This document shows, in pieces, positions 41,823-52,283 of a stretch of 64,000 nt of DNA (positions are counted from its first letter, which is position 1; the number at the start of each line of letters is the position of its first letter). This DNA is from Alphaproteobacteria bacterium (GTDB lineage: Bacteria; Pseudomonadota; Alphaproteobacteria; UBA2966; CAIVPW01), in assembly GCA_947481575.1 (NCBI GenBank), contig CANKGV010000005.1, forward strand, positions 59,462-123,461. Direction: 5' to 3'. Below the pieces are notes generated by a model, which made no database searches, had not been told where the DNA came from, and was given only the letters and a program-made list of their open reading frames with translations. The translations under genes were made by a program, and so were the position numbers.

Positions 41823-42935
41823 ATGAGCGAGTCCTCCGCCCGCGGCATTCTCACCATCGACCTCGGCGCCGTCGCCGCCAACTGGCAGGCGCTTGCCCGC
41901 CGCACCGCCCCCTCCGCCTGCGGTGCCGTCGTCAAGGCCGACGCCTACGGCCTCGGCGTCGCCCGCGTCGCCCCGGCTCTGTTCGCCGCCGGGTGCCGCA
42001 CCTACTTCGTTGCCTCCGTCGAAGAAGGCGTCGAGCTGCGCGGCATCCTGGGACCCGACCCGGCGATCCTGGTCCTGAACAGCCCCGAGCCGGTGCGCGA
42101 CGCCCGCGCCCACGACCTAATCCCGGTCCTGAACTCGCCGGCGCAGATCGACACCTGGATCGCCGCCGGCCGCGCCGCCGGCGCCGTGCTGCCCGCCGCC
42201 GTGCATGTCGACACCGGCATGAACCGCCTCGGCCTGAGCGCCCATGAGACAGCAGAGTTCGCGGTCGATCGTGCCCGCCGCGACGGCGTCGACGTCGTGC
42301 TGGTCATGAGCCACCTCGCCTGCGCCGAGGACCCGGCCCATCCGATGAACCGTCACCAGCTCACCGACTTCCTGCGCCGCATCGCCGCCCTGCCCGCCGC
42401 ACCGGCCAGCCTCGCTAACTCCGCAGGCATCCTTCTGGGCCAGCCCTACCACTTCCAGCTGTCCCGTCCGGGCATCGCCCTGTACGGCGGTCAGGTGTCG
42501 TCCGACCCCACCCTGGCGATGGCGGAAGTGGTTCATTTGCAAGGGAAAATTGTCCAGGTCCGGCGCGTTGACACCCCCGAAAGCGTTGGCTACGGTGCCG
42601 CTTTCCACGTGTCCGGGCCGTCCCGAATCGCCACCGTCGCCGTTGGTTACGCTGACGGCTATCCGCGTTCCGCGGGGGCGCAAGGTTCCGATCTGGCGCG
42701 GGGTTCCGTCATCGTGTCGGGCATGCGGGTCCCGATCGTCGGCAGGGTTTCCATGGACCTGATTACGATCGACGTGACCGCCGTGCCCGAGAGTGCGGCC
42801 CATTCTGGCGCGCTGGTCAGCCTAATCGGCGGTGGTATGGCGCTGGACGAAGTCGCATCGGCCGCCGGCACCATCTCGTATGAGATTCTCACGTCCCTCG
42901 GCCCGCGCTACGAGCGCCGGTACTTGGAAGGCTAG
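41823..42935 (+). CDS. alr: Alanine racemase
   Basis: GILTIDLGAVAANWQAL...CGAVVKADAYGLG...HVDTGMNRLGL...SRPGIALYGG...GYADGYPRS...GRVSMDLITIDVT. Confidence 0.96.
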   Translation: MSESSARGILTIDLGAVAANWQALARRTAPSACGAVVKADAYGLGVARVAPALFAAGCRTYFVASVEEGVELRGILGPDPAILVLNSPEPVRDARAHDLIPVLNSPAQIDTWIAAGRAAGAVLPAAVHVDTGMNRLGLSAHETAEFAVDRARRDGVDVVLVMSHLACAEDPAHPMNRHQLTDFLRRIAALPAAPASLANSAGILLGQPYHFQLSRPGIALYGGQVSSDPTLAMAEVVHLQGKIVQVRRVDTPESVGYGAAFHVSGPSRIATVAVGYADGYPRSAGAQGSDLARGSVIVSGMRVPIVGRVSMDLITIDVTAVPESAAHSGALVSLIGGGMALDEVASAAGTISYEILTSLGPRYERRYLEG

Positions 42936-42939
42936 GCGG

Positions 42940-43728
42940 ATGCTCGCATTCCCGCTCCAATTCCTCACCACCATTGGCCGCACCACGCGGTTGGCGCTGG
43001 CCGCCACCGGCCAGTTCGCCCGCTTCACTGCCAGCGGCTTGCGCGCTTGTGTGCAGCCACCGTTCTACCCGCGCCTGCTTGGCCATCAGTTGCTCGCCAT
43101 CGGCTACTACTCACTGCCGGTCGTCGGCATGACTGCCATGTTCACCGGCATGGTGCTGGCGCTGCAGATCTACCTCGGCTCCGCGCGCTTCAGCGCCGAG
43201 AGTGCGGTCGCCAGCATCGTCGTGATCGGCATTACCCGTGAACTCGGCCCGGTAATCGCCGGCCTCATGGTGGCGGGCCGCGTCGGCGCTGCTATCGCCG
43301 CCGAAATCGGCACCATGCGGGTGACCGAGCAGATCGATGCGCTGGAGACCCTCTCCACCGACCCGTTCCGCTACCTTGTTGCGCCGCGCCTGATCGCGGC
43401 AGCCATCACCATGCCGATGCTGGTGCTGATCGGTGACATCATCGGCGTGTTCGGCGCCTACGTGATTGGCGTGAACAAGCTCGGCTTCGCGCCCACCGTC
43501 TACATCCACAACACGTGGGACTTCTTGGAAGTCATGGACGTGGTGTCGGGCCTCGTGAAGGCATCGGTGTTCGGCTTCATCATCGCGCTCATGGGCTGCT
43601 ACTACGGCTATCAAAGCCGCGGCGGCGCGCAGGGCGTGGGTGCGGCCACCACCAGCGCCGTGGTCACCGCATCGATCCTGCTGATCGGCGCTGACTACCT
43701 GCTATCGGAAATGTTCTTCGCCCAATGA
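42940..43728 (+). CDS. mlaE: MlaE-family ABC permease (lipid asymmetry)
   Basis: LPVVGMTAMFTGMVLALQIYLGSARFSAES...GITRELGPVIAGLMVAGRVGAAIAAEIGTMRVTEQIDALETL. Confidence 0.93.
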   Translation: MLAFPLQFLTTIGRTTRLALAATGQFARFTASGLRACVQPPFYPRLLGHQLLAIGYYSLPVVGMTAMFTGMVLALQIYLGSARFSAESAVASIVVIGITRELGPVIAGLMVAGRVGAAIAAEIGTMRVTEQIDALETLSTDPFRYLVAPRLIAAAITMPMLVLIGDIIGVFGAYVIGVNKLGFAPTVYIHNTWDFLEVMDVVSGLVKASVFGFIIALMGCYYGYQSRGGAQGVGAATTSAVVTASILLIGADYLLSEMFFAQ

Positions 43729-44504
43729 CGGACGCTGTCCCCAAAATCCGCCTGAAGGGCGTGCGCAAAGCGTTCGGGCGCAAGACTGTCCTCAAAGGCG
43801 TCGACATCGATGTGGCGAAGGGCGAGTCGCTCGTCGTCATCGGCGGTTCCGGCACCGGCAAGTCCGTGCTGCTGAAGTGCATCATTGGCCTGCTGCCGCC
43901 CGACGCCGGCTCGATCTTGGTCGACGGCGCTGAGGTAGTGGGCCTGCGCGGGCGCGAGCGCGCCGAAGTACGCCGCAAGTTCGGCATGCTGTTCCAAAGC
44001 GCCGCGTTGTTCGACAGCCTGAACGTTTGGGAGAACGTCGCGTTCGGCCTGATCGAAGGCCGTGGCATGGCGCGGCGTGAAGCACGCGCGAAGGCGATGG
44101 ACATGCTTGCGCGTGTCGGCCTCGGTGCCGACGTCGGCAACCTATCGCCATCGGAACTCTCGGGCGGGATGCGCAAGCGCGTGGGCTTGGCCCGCGCCAT
44201 CGCCACTGAGCCCGAGATTCTGTTCTTCGACGAGCCCACCACCGGTCTCGACCCGATCATGAGCGAGGTCATCAACGAATTGATCGTGAAGTGCGTGCGC
44301 GAACTTGGCGCCACCGCCATCTCGATCACCCACGACCTCGGCAGTGCGCGGAAGATCGCCGACCGGGTGGCGATGCTGCACGGCGGCAACATCGTCTGGG
44401 AGGGCCCCGTCGCCGAGTTGGACAAGTCCAGCAACGCCTTCGTCGATCAGTTCATCAACGGCCGCGCCGAAGGTCCCATTCATGTCGAGGTGGCCGCCGG
44501 GTGA
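43725..44504 (+). CDS. mlaF: MlaF-family ABC ATPase
   Basis: VVIGGSGTGKSVLLKCI...[36 protein letters not shown]; 4-bp overlap with mlaE. Confidence 0.93.
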   Translation: MTDAVPKIRLKGVRKAFGRKTVLKGVDIDVAKGESLVVIGGSGTGKSVLLKCIIGLLPPDAGSILVDGAEVVGLRGRERAEVRRKFGMLFQSAALFDSLNVWENVAFGLIEGRGMARREARAKAMDMLARVGLGADVGNLSPSELSGGMRKRVGLARAIATEPEILFFDEPTTGLDPIMSEVINELIVKCVRELGATAISITHDLGSARKIADRVAMLHGGNIVWEGPVAELDKSSNAFVDQFINGRAEGPIHVEVAAG

Positions 44505-45871
44505 GCAAGTCGCGCTCGCGCTACGTGTGCCAGGCCTGCGGCGCTGTCGCGGGCAAGTGGTCGGGCCGATGTGAATCGTGTGGCGCCTGGAACCAGATCG
44601 TCGAGGAGCAAGTCGTCGAAGGCCGCATCGGCGGTGTCGCGACGGCCGCCGGCCGCGCCCTTCCGACCGAGTCGCTGTCCGGCCAATCGCCGACATTCCG
44701 GCGCCTGCCGTCCGGCATCGGTGAATTCGATGGCGTGGTGGGCGGCGGCCTAGTACCTGGGTCCGCGGTGCTGGTGGGCGGCGAACCGGGGATCGGCAAG
44801 TCCACCTTGCTGCTGCAAGTCGCTGCATCGATCGCCAGCAAAGGCATCGCGTGCCTGTACGTCACTGGCGAAGAAGCGTTGGACCAGATTCGCGCGCGCG
44901 GTCAGCGCCTGGGACTGGCCGATGCACCGTTGCGCCTGGCCGCCGCCACAGATGCCGCTGCGATTGCCGCCACTCTGGCCGCGCCGGACGCCCCGGCCGT
45001 CGTGATCATCGACTCAATCCAAACCCTGTTCCTGACCGAGTTGGAGTCCGCCCCCGGATCGGTGGCCCAAGTGCGCGGCACCGCCCAGGTGTTGATCGCC
45101 GCCGCCAAACGTAGCGGCGCAGCCCTGGTGATCCTGGGGCACGTCACCAAGGAAGGCGTCATCGCCGGCCCGCGCGTCCTCGAGCACATGGTCGATGCCG
45201 TCGTCTACTTCGAAGGAGACCGCGGCACCCCATTCCGCATCCTCCGCGCAGTGAAGAATCGCTTCGGACCCGCCGACGAGATCGGCGTGTTCACGATGAC
45301 CTCGACCGGCCTGGCAGAGGTCACCAACCCTTCGGCGCTGTTCCTGTCCGACCGGGGCGAGCCGGCCAGCGGTACTGCCGTGTTCGCCGGCATCGAGGGT
45401 ACCCGCCCACTTCTGGCGGAAATCCAGGCATTGGTGGCGCCAAGTTCCCTCGCCACGCCCCGCCGCGCCGTCGTCGGCTGGGACGCGGCGCGCCTCGCCA
45501 TGGTGCTGGCGGTGCTCGATGCACGCTGCGGACTGGCAATGGGGGGCCGGGACATCTATCTCAACGTCACAGGTGGGTTGCGGATACAGGAGCCCGGCGC
45601 CGATTTGGCCGTAGCGGCAGCATTGGTTTCGTCCCTATCCGGGATCCCGGTCCCCGAGGGCACGGTTGCATTCGGCGAGATCGGCCTGTCCGGCGACGTG
45701 CGGCCGGTCAGCCAGCCGGGCCTGCGGCTGCGCGAGGCGGCCAAGCTTGGCTTCCGCACGGCCTGGGCACCTCCGCTGCGCGGTGCCGATGCCGAAGCGC
45801 CGCTGCGCCACACGGAGATTGTGAGCGTCGCTGAGTTGGTGGCTTTGGTTGGCGCCGGGGAAGCGCAATGA
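44501..45871 (+). CDS. radA: DNA repair protein RadA
   Basis: YVCQACGAVAGKWSGRCESCGAWN zinc finger; VLVGGEPGIGKSTLLLQ; KNRFGPADEIGVFTM; GTG start. Confidence 0.96.
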   Translation: MSKSRSRYVCQACGAVAGKWSGRCESCGAWNQIVEEQVVEGRIGGVATAAGRALPTESLSGQSPTFRRLPSGIGEFDGVVGGGLVPGSAVLVGGEPGIGKSTLLLQVAASIASKGIACLYVTGEEALDQIRARGQRLGLADAPLRLAAATDAAAIAATLAAPDAPAVVIIDSIQTLFLTELESAPGSVAQVRGTAQVLIAAAKRSGAALVILGHVTKEGVIAGPRVLEHMVDAVVYFEGDRGTPFRILRAVKNRFGPADEIGVFTMTSTGLAEVTNPSALFLSDRGEPASGTAVFAGIEGTRPLLAEIQALVAPSSLATPRRAVVGWDAARLAMVLAVLDARCGLAMGGRDIYLNVTGGLRIQEPGADLAVAAALVSSLSGIPVPEGTVAFGEIGLSGDVRPVSQPGLRLREAAKLGFRTAWAPPLRGADAEAPLRHTEIVSVAELVALVGAGEAQ

Positions 45872-46428
45872 GCGGTTCCGCGATCGTGGATGTCGGAATC
45901 TTAGCGATGGTCTTGCTGTCCGCCGTACTGGCGCTTTCCCGCGGGTTCGCCAAGGAGGCCCTTGCCATGGGCGCCCTGGTCGCAGCGGCCGCCGCCACCC
46001 TGTACCTGCGCCCCTATTTCCTGCCGTATGCGCAGCGCTATGTGTCGGACGAACTGATCTCCAACGGCGCCACCATCCTCGTGCTATTCGTGGCCGTCCT
46101 GGTCTTGGTGAGCCTAGTTGGACACCCGATCGCCGTGCGCGTCCGCCAAAGCCGGCTCGGCCCGGTGGATCGGTGGCTCGGGTTCGCATTCGGCGCCTTG
46201 CGCGGGCTGGCTATCGTCACAGTCGCCTACGCGATTCTGTTGTGGTTCACGCAGCCTGACCAACCACCGCAGTGGGTCACACAGGCCCGCCTAGTCCCGT
46301 ATGTGCAGAAGCTTGTCCCCTACGTCGAAGAGTTCGGCGTGTGGTTCATGGATCTGATGCCGGCACTGAGCAATGACCAAACCACCACCGCGCGCATCAC
46401 GGCCAATAGGGAGTCCACCCGAGCATGA
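45868..46428 (+). CDS. cvpA: CvpA family membrane protein
   Basis: Multi-TM, VDVGILAMVLLSAVLALSRGFAKEAL...RWLGFAFGALRGLAIVTVAY; directly before purF. Confidence 0.92.
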   Translation: MSGSAIVDVGILAMVLLSAVLALSRGFAKEALAMGALVAAAAATLYLRPYFLPYAQRYVSDELISNGATILVLFVAVLVLVSLVGHPIAVRVRQSRLGPVDRWLGFAFGALRGLAIVTVAYAILLWFTQPDQPPQWVTQARLVPYVQKLVPYVEEFGVWFMDLMPALSNDQTTTARITANRESTRA

Positions 46429-47900
46429 CCCCATTCGACGACAAGCTGCACGAGGAGTGCGGGGTGTTCGGGATCTTCGGCCATACCGACTCCGCGGCCC
46501 ATACCGCGCTCGGCCTCCACGCCCTGCAGCACCGCGGTCAGGAAGCAGCCGGCATCGTCACGTGGGACGGCAAGCAGTTCAATACCCACAAGAGCCTCGG
46601 ACTGGTGGGTGACACGTTCAACAGCCAAGAAGTGATCGAGCGCCTGCGCGGGCGCAACGCAATCGGCCACGTGCGCTATGCGACGACCGGCGGCACTATC
46701 CTGCGCAACGTGCAGCCCCTGTTCGCCGATTTCGATTTCGGCGGCTTTGCGGTCGGTCACAACGGCAATTTGACCAACGCCCGTATCCTGCGCAGAGAGT
46801 TGGTTTCGCGCGGTGCGATCTTCCAGTCGACCACCGACACGGAGGTGCTGATCCACCTGATCGCCAACGCCCGCGAGTCCTCTGGCGTGATTTCACCGGC
46901 GACGGCGGAACCGGGCATCGTATCGCGCGTAATCGAAGCCCTGAAGCAAGTCCATGGTGCGTACTCCCTGGTTGCCCTTACGGCAAAGTTCATGTTGGGC
47001 GCGCGCGATCCCCACGGCGTGCGCCCGCTGGTCATCGGCAAGCTCGATGGCGCGCTAATCCTGGCTAGCGAAACCTGTGCGCTCGACATCCTCGGCGCGG
47101 AGTTCGTGCGCGATGTCGAGCCGGGCGAGATCGTCATCATCGACGACAACGGGATCAAGAGCCTACACCCATTCCTTCCCGTCGCGCCCCGCTTCTGCAT
47201 TTTCGAATACGTGTACTTCGCGCGGCCCGACAGCACGATCGGCGGAATGAACGTATACCGGGCGCGCCGCCACATCGGGGCTGAACTGGCACGCGAGTCG
47301 CCGGTCGCGGGCGCCGACATGGTGATTCCCGTGCCGGACTCCGGCACACCGGCGGCAATCGGCTACGCCCAACAGTCGGGCGTTCCGTTCGAGCTCGGCA
47401 TCATCCGCAACCACTACGTTGGCCGCACGTTTATCGAACCGGCGGAACAGATCCGGCATTTGGGCGTGCGCCTCAAGCACAACGCCAACCGGTCAGAACT
47501 CAACGGAAAGAGCGTGGTGCTAGTAGACGACTCAATCGTGCGCGGTACGACTTCGGTGAAGATCGTCGAGATGGTCCGCAGTGCCGGCGCGCGCGAGGTG
47601 CACATGCGCATCGCGAGCCCGCCGACGAAGGACTCATGCTTTTACGGCGTCGACACGCCCAAGCGCTCCGACCTGCTAGCTTCGAGCCGTACGGTCGAGG
47701 AAATGCGCCAATACATCGGCATCGACAGCTTGGCGTTCTTGTCGATGGACGGGATGTACCGTGCGGTAGGCCAAGCAGGGCGCAATGCCAAAGCACCACA
47801 GTATTGCGATGCGTGCTTCTCCGGCGAGTACCCGATTCCGTTGACGGATCAGATGGAGGGCGCGCCACCCAACCAGCTATCGCTGCTGGCCGACCACTAG
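46425..47900 (+). CDS. purF: Amidophosphoribosyltransferase
   Basis: ECGVFGIFGHTDSAAHTALGLHALQHRGQEAAGI...VLVDDSIVRGTTSVKIVEMVRSAGAREVHMRIASPP. Confidence 0.97.
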   Translation: MTPFDDKLHEECGVFGIFGHTDSAAHTALGLHALQHRGQEAAGIVTWDGKQFNTHKSLGLVGDTFNSQEVIERLRGRNAIGHVRYATTGGTILRNVQPLFADFDFGGFAVGHNGNLTNARILRRELVSRGAIFQSTTDTEVLIHLIANARESSGVISPATAEPGIVSRVIEALKQVHGAYSLVALTAKFMLGARDPHGVRPLVIGKLDGALILASETCALDILGAEFVRDVEPGEIVIIDDNGIKSLHPFLPVAPRFCIFEYVYFARPDSTIGGMNVYRARRHIGAELARESPVAGADMVIPVPDSGTPAAIGYAQQSGVPFELGIIRNHYVGRTFIEPAEQIRHLGVRLKHNANRSELNGKSVVLVDDSIVRGTTSVKIVEMVRSAGAREVHMRIASPPTKDSCFYGVDTPKRSDLLASSRTVEEMRQYIGIDSLAFLSMDGMYRAVGQAGRNAKAPQYCDACFSGEYPIPLTDQMEGAPPNQLSLLADH

Positions 47901-49249
47901 TGGTGGCGTAGGCTGAAGTCGGCCGCCTTGCCGGGGCTACGCCGCACCGTCATGCGGATCGGCACGCCCTCAAGATCGAACTGCTCGCGCAGATCGTTCA
48001 CCACATAGCGGATGTAGGAATCCGGCAGGTCTTTCGGGCGGCTGGTAAACAGGACGAACCGCGGCGGGCGCGACGCCACCTGGGTCATGTAGCGCAGCCG
48101 GATCGGTCGGCCCTGGGGTGACGGCGGCGAGTTGCGCGCCACTACGTCTTCGAGCCAGCGGTTCAGTTCGCCCGTCGGAATATTGCGGTTCCAGCGCTCG
48201 TACGTTGCCAGGACCGTCGGCATCAGCTTTTCCACACCGGTGCCGGTGCGGGCTGACAGCATCACGACAGGAACACCGCGCACTTGCGACAGCGAGTCGG
48301 CGAGGCGCTCGCGCAGTTCGGTGAGTGCCTTGCCGCGATCATCGATCACGTCCGCTTTGTTCACGACAATTACTACCGCGCGGCCCTCTTCAACCGCCAG
48401 CGCAGCGATCGACAAGTCCGCCCGTGCCATCGGCTCGGTACCATCGAGCACCACTGCCACCACCTGGGCGAACCCAAGAGCGCGCCGGGAGTCCTCGACC
48501 GCCATCTCTTCCAGCGGCTGATCAACCTTAGCCGAGCGCCGCATGCCGGCCGTATCGACGAGTTGTACGGACTTGCCCTCGTACTCCCACTGCACCGCGA
48601 TTGCGTCGCGAGTCAGTCCCGGCTCGGGGCCGGTCAGCATGCGTTCGTAGCCAACCAACTGATTCAGCAGCGTGGACTTGCCGACATTCGGCTTGCCGAT
48701 GATAGCGAGCTTCAGCGGCCCTTCGGCGCCGCGCGCAGCCACCTCGTGCTCCGCGTCCCCGATGTACGCCCACAGCGCCTCGTGCAGATCCGCAAGGCCA
48801 AGGTTGTGCTCAGCGGAAATCGCGACGGGGTCGCCCAGCCCCAGGGAGTAGGAATCGTAGAATCCAGAGTCGGAGTTGCGCCCCTCGCACTTGTTGGCGA
48901 CCAGCACGACCGGCTTCTTAGAGGCGCGCACGAGGCGCGCAAACGCTTCGTCGGTGGGCGTGACGCCCAACTTGGCATCGATCACCAAGAGGGAGAGGTC
49001 GGCTTCAGCGATTGCCATCTCGGTCTGCCGCCACATCCGTGCGGAGAGACTCTCGGGATCGCCCTCCTCGTAGCCGGCCGTATCGATGACGCGGAACTTC
49101 AAGCCCGCCAAGCTTGCTTCGCCTTCCCGCCGGTCGCGGGTAAGGCCCGGCGTCGGGTCGACCAGCGCCAGGCGGCGGCCGACGAGACGGTTGAACAGGG
49201 TTGACTTGCCGACATTGGGCCGGCCGACGATCGCCACGGTAAACGCCAT
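47897..49249 (-). CDS. der: Ribosome biogenesis GTPase Der
   Basis: Two G domains: VAIVGRPNVGKSTLFNRLVGRR and LAIIGKPNVGKSTLLNQLVG; C-terminal KH-like region. Confidence 0.97.
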   Translation of the reverse strand: MAFTVAIVGRPNVGKSTLFNRLVGRRLALVDPTPGLTRDRREGEASLAGLKFRVIDTAGYEEGDPESLSARMWRQTEMAIAEADLSLLVIDAKLGVTPTDEAFARLVRASKKPVVLVANKCEGRNSDSGFYDSYSLGLGDPVAISAEHNLGLADLHEALWAYIGDAEHEVAARGAEGPLKLAIIGKPNVGKSTLLNQLVGYERMLTGPEPGLTRDAIAVQWEYEGKSVQLVDTAGMRRSAKVDQPLEEMAVEDSRRALGFAQVVAVVLDGTEPMARADLSIAALAVEEGRAVVIVVNKADVIDDRGKALTELRERLADSLSQVRGVPVVMLSARTGTGVEKLMPTVLATYERWNRNIPTGELNRWLEDVVARNSPPSPQGRPIRLRYMTQVASRPPRFVLFTSRPKDLPDSYIRYVVNDLREQFDLEGVPIRMTVRRSPGKAADFSLRHH

Positions 49250-49253
49250 TGCG

Positions 49254-50591
49254 CTACCGCATCGCGTAGAGAGCGGCCGTGTCCGTGACGATGTAAAGAG
49301 TGCCATCGGCGACGACCGGGGGAACGCTGACGCCGCCCGAGACCCGCTGAGTCCCCAATAGGTCGCCGGAGTACGGCGACAGGGCCACGATATCCCCGGT
49401 GGTCGAGGCCAGCACCAACCGGTCACCCGCCAAAACCGGGCCCGTCCACGAGATCGGACCAGTGCGCTTGGTTTCGTTTTCAAATCGCGCCAGGTGGTGC
49501 ACCCACCGCACCCGGCCATCGACCCGCGAAATCGCCACCACGTCTGCATCGACCGTCACGAGGAACAGGAAGTCGCCCGCGATCCACGGTGTCTGGAGGC
49601 TGGAGTAGTCCTGCTCCCAGATGCGTGCGCCGGTGCGAATGTCTTCGGCGATCATGCGACCCGCGTGCCCGACCGCAAACACGACGCCGCGATCCACAAC
49701 CGGCAGGCCGCCGATGTCGCTCATCTGCGCGAGCGGCGTAAGCAGACCCGCGCGCGACAGTGCATCGGACCACAACTCGCGGCCATCCGTGACCCGCAGC
49801 GCGAACAACTCGCCGGACGAATACGGAACGATTACCGTGTCGCCCGCCACGGCAGGAGCACCGCCGCCGACTAGTGCCGCTGTTTCCTGGATGCCTTCGT
49901 GCGTCCATAACTCGGCGCCGGTGTCGATGGCGAGCGCGTGCAGTCGATTGTCGTGACTGATTACGAACACCCGGGCGGCGCTCACGGTTGGCGAGCCGCG
50001 CAACGGCACACCTAAGGAGCGGCGCCAAACCTCCTTGCCGCTGGCGGCATCCATGGCGATCATTTCGCCGTACTGCGTCGAGGCATACAGAATGCCTGCG
50101 TCCACCGCTAGGCCGCCGCCGATGGCACCCCGGTCTTCACGTGCGGGCACCAAGTCCTTGGTCCACAAGCGCTCGCCATTGGTGGCCCGGTGCGCCGACA
50201 GCATGCCCGCGGCGTCCAGCGCAAACACGATGCCGTCCGAAACGACCGGCGCGGCCGCCATGCGGCGTTCACGATTGGCGCCCGTTCCCAAGTCGACGCG
50301 CCAAGCCACAGCAACGCGGTCCGGCAGCGACAAGTGGTGCATCGCGTGGGTGGGATGACCGCCGGCCGTGGGCCAAGCAGCGTTTACGTAAGGTGCGGGC
50401 AACTGCACCTGCACCGACGCAATGCGCGGATCGGCGGTGACCTTGCCTTCCAGGGACAGCACGGAAACCCGCGTCCCTGGCAGAGGCGCCTCTTGCCCGC
50501 TGAAGGCGTTGCTGATCGCGGTGCAGCCCGAAACGCCGAGCGCCACCGCAGCAACGGCAGCCCCAGCGAGGATCAGGCTACGCACCACCAC
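49254..50591 (-). CDS. bamB: Outer membrane assembly lipoprotein BamB-like (PQQ-like beta-propeller)
   Basis: Lipobox GVSGC; repeated G.LSAHRATNGERLW, MIAMDAASGKEVW, LHALAIDTGAELW blades. Confidence 0.92.
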   Translation of the reverse strand: MVVRSLILAGAAVAAVALGVSGCTAISNAFSGQEAPLPGTRVSVLSLEGKVTADPRIASVQVQLPAPYVNAAWPTAGGHPTHAMHHLSLPDRVAVAWRVDLGTGANRERRMAAAPVVSDGIVFALDAAGMLSAHRATNGERLWTKDLVPAREDRGAIGGGLAVDAGILYASTQYGEMIAMDAASGKEVWRRSLGVPLRGSPTVSAARVFVISHDNRLHALAIDTGAELWTHEGIQETAALVGGGAPAVAGDTVIVPYSSGELFALRVTDGRELWSDALSRAGLLTPLAQMSDIGGLPVVDRGVVFAVGHAGRMIAEDIRTGARIWEQDYSSLQTPWIAGDFLFLVTVDADVVAISRVDGRVRWVHHLARFENETKRTGPISWTGPVLAGDRLVLASTTGDIVALSPYSGDLLGTQRVSGGVSVPPVVADGTLYIVTDTAALYAMR

Positions 50592-51228
50592 CGATCGCGG
50601 CCAGCACTTCGGCGGCGCGCGCCCTTACTCCTTGCGGGGTGTTGGGGTCGTCAGTGAGGACGGCGAACTCCTTGCGGGCACGGTCCAGGTCGGCGCGCTT
50701 GAGTGCCGCCAACGCCAGCAACTCACGCGCCGAGTAGCGCCATGGGTTGTCATTGCCCAGAAGCGGCGTGAGACGGCGCTCCATGGTCGCCATGTCGGTA
50801 GTATCGACAAGGGCTTCGGCGGCCAGCAGAGCCGCGTAGTCACGCATCGTCCGATCGAGCTTGGTGTCGGCGCTGATCTCGTCGTAGGTCGCCACACTCT
50901 CGCGGCGATCGCCGGCCTTGAACAGTGCGGCAGCCTTTTGAAGGCGCGCGAGGGTCGCGTAGCCGGGGGTCGAACTCTTTTGAATGGCCTCAAACGCGGT
51001 CACGGCAGGACCGGGATTGCCGGCCGCGACCTGCTGCATGGCGGCAACGAATCGCACTGCTTCCGCCTCGTTCTTCGCGGTCTCGTAGGCCTTCCATCCC
51101 TGGTAGGCGGCAGTCAAAACGATCACGGCGCCGGCGGCACCGATGAACCAGGACCCGTACTTCTTCCAGACCTTTTGGTACCGGTCGGTACGTACGTCGT
51201 CGCTGACCTCTTCAAATATGTCGCTCAT
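50578..51228 (-). CDS. YfgM-like TPR membrane protein
   Basis: DIFEEVSDDVRTDRYQKVWKKYGSWFIGAAGAVIVLTAAYQGW, then TPR-like helices; adjacent to bamB and der. Confidence 0.85.
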   Translation of the reverse strand: MSDIFEEVSDDVRTDRYQKVWKKYGSWFIGAAGAVIVLTAAYQGWKAYETAKNEAEAVRFVAAMQQVAAGNPGPAVTAFEAIQKSSTPGYATLARLQKAAALFKAGDRRESVATYDEISADTKLDRTMRDYAALLAAEALVDTTDMATMERRLTPLLGNDNPWRYSARELLALAALKRADLDRARKEFAVLTDDPNTPQGVRARAAEVLAAIGGGA

Positions 51229-51261
51229 GACCGCCCGGTATTCTGCAGCGTCAGGCCACGG

Positions 51262-51849
51262 CTAGCGCGCAACAGCGCTGGCGTGGGGAGATGCGGCAGG
51301 TTCATGCCACTTAATCGAGCAGCCGATGCTCGGCGTTTGCTCGGCCGGTCCGCGGCCGGTCCGCGCCACACGCACCATCGCATCAAACAAGTCACGGGGT
51401 GCATCGGGGACCGCCTCTTTCCTCGAAGAGTCCAGGCGGCCGCGGTACTGCAGCTCGAGCCGGGAATTGAAGCCGAAGAAGTCAGGCGTGCACACGGCGC
51501 CGTACTTGCGACCGATGTCCTGCGTGGGATCGAACACGTAGGGGAACGGAAATTCCTTTTCCTTCGCGAACCGCTTCATATTCGGGAACCAATCCTCGGG
51601 ATATTCGACCGGGTCGTTCACGCTGATGGCGATCGCGCCTATGCCGTAGTTCTCAAGGTCGCGGACGTCGCGAATGATGCGATCGATCACTGCCTTTACG
51701 TATGGGCAGTGATTGCAGATGAACATCACGAGCGTGCCGTTTTCGCCGCGCACGTCTTTGAGGGTGTACCAGCGGCCGTCGGTGCCTTCGAGACGAAAGT
51801 CGACAGCCATCCAGCCGAAGTCACAGACTGGCGTCGTCAGGGAGACCAT
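51262..51849 (-). CDS. Thioredoxin-like (AhpC/TSA-type redoxin) protein
   Basis: GTLVMFICNHCPYVKAVIDRI...GIGAIAISVNDPVEYPEDW...YVFDPTQDIGRKYGAVCTPDFF. Confidence 0.9.
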   Translation of the reverse strand: MVSLTTPVCDFGWMAVDFRLEGTDGRWYTLKDVRGENGTLVMFICNHCPYVKAVIDRIIRDVRDLENYGIGAIAISVNDPVEYPEDWFPNMKRFAKEKEFPFPYVFDPTQDIGRKYGAVCTPDFFGFNSRLELQYRGRLDSSRKEAVPDAPRDLFDAMVRVARTGRGPAEQTPSIGCSIKWHEPAASPHASAVAR

Positions 51850-51966
51850 TCGGCTCTCCGCCTAGTTTGGAGCGTTGGGTGTTCCTATGGCTTTGCGCCA
51901 GCAATGGCAAGGGGGAAGCCCCCTGCCCGCCGTCGCCGCACCGCCCCCCAACGGGGCGGCGAACCA

Positions 51967-52167
51967 TTACTGCGTGCTGGCGCGCTTGCGTGCCAACTTG
52001 CGCTGGCGGCGAAGCGCTTCCGCGACCTTGCGAACGCGCTTCTCAGAGGGCTTCTCGAAGGCACGGCGCATCTTCATTTCGCGCCACACACCTTCACGCT
52101 GCATCTTCTTCTTCAGGGCCCGCAGGGCCTGGTCGACGTTGTTGTCGCGGACGATGACTTGGACCAC
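51967..52167 (-). CDS. rpsU: 30S ribosomal protein S21
   Basis: [47 protein letters not shown]. Confidence 0.97.
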   Translation of the reverse strand: MVQVIVRDNNVDQALRALKKKMQREGVWREMKMRRAFEKPSEKRVRKVAEALRRQRKLARKRASTQ

Positions 52168-52283
52168 GCGCTGTGGGTCTCCTCTAAAGGCGAACGAGCG
52201 CCAAGCCGGCCAGCCGGTGGCGTCCCGAAACCGCGCGGAAATAGCAGTTCTGCGGCGGTTCGTCTAGCTGCAGTGCCCTTCGG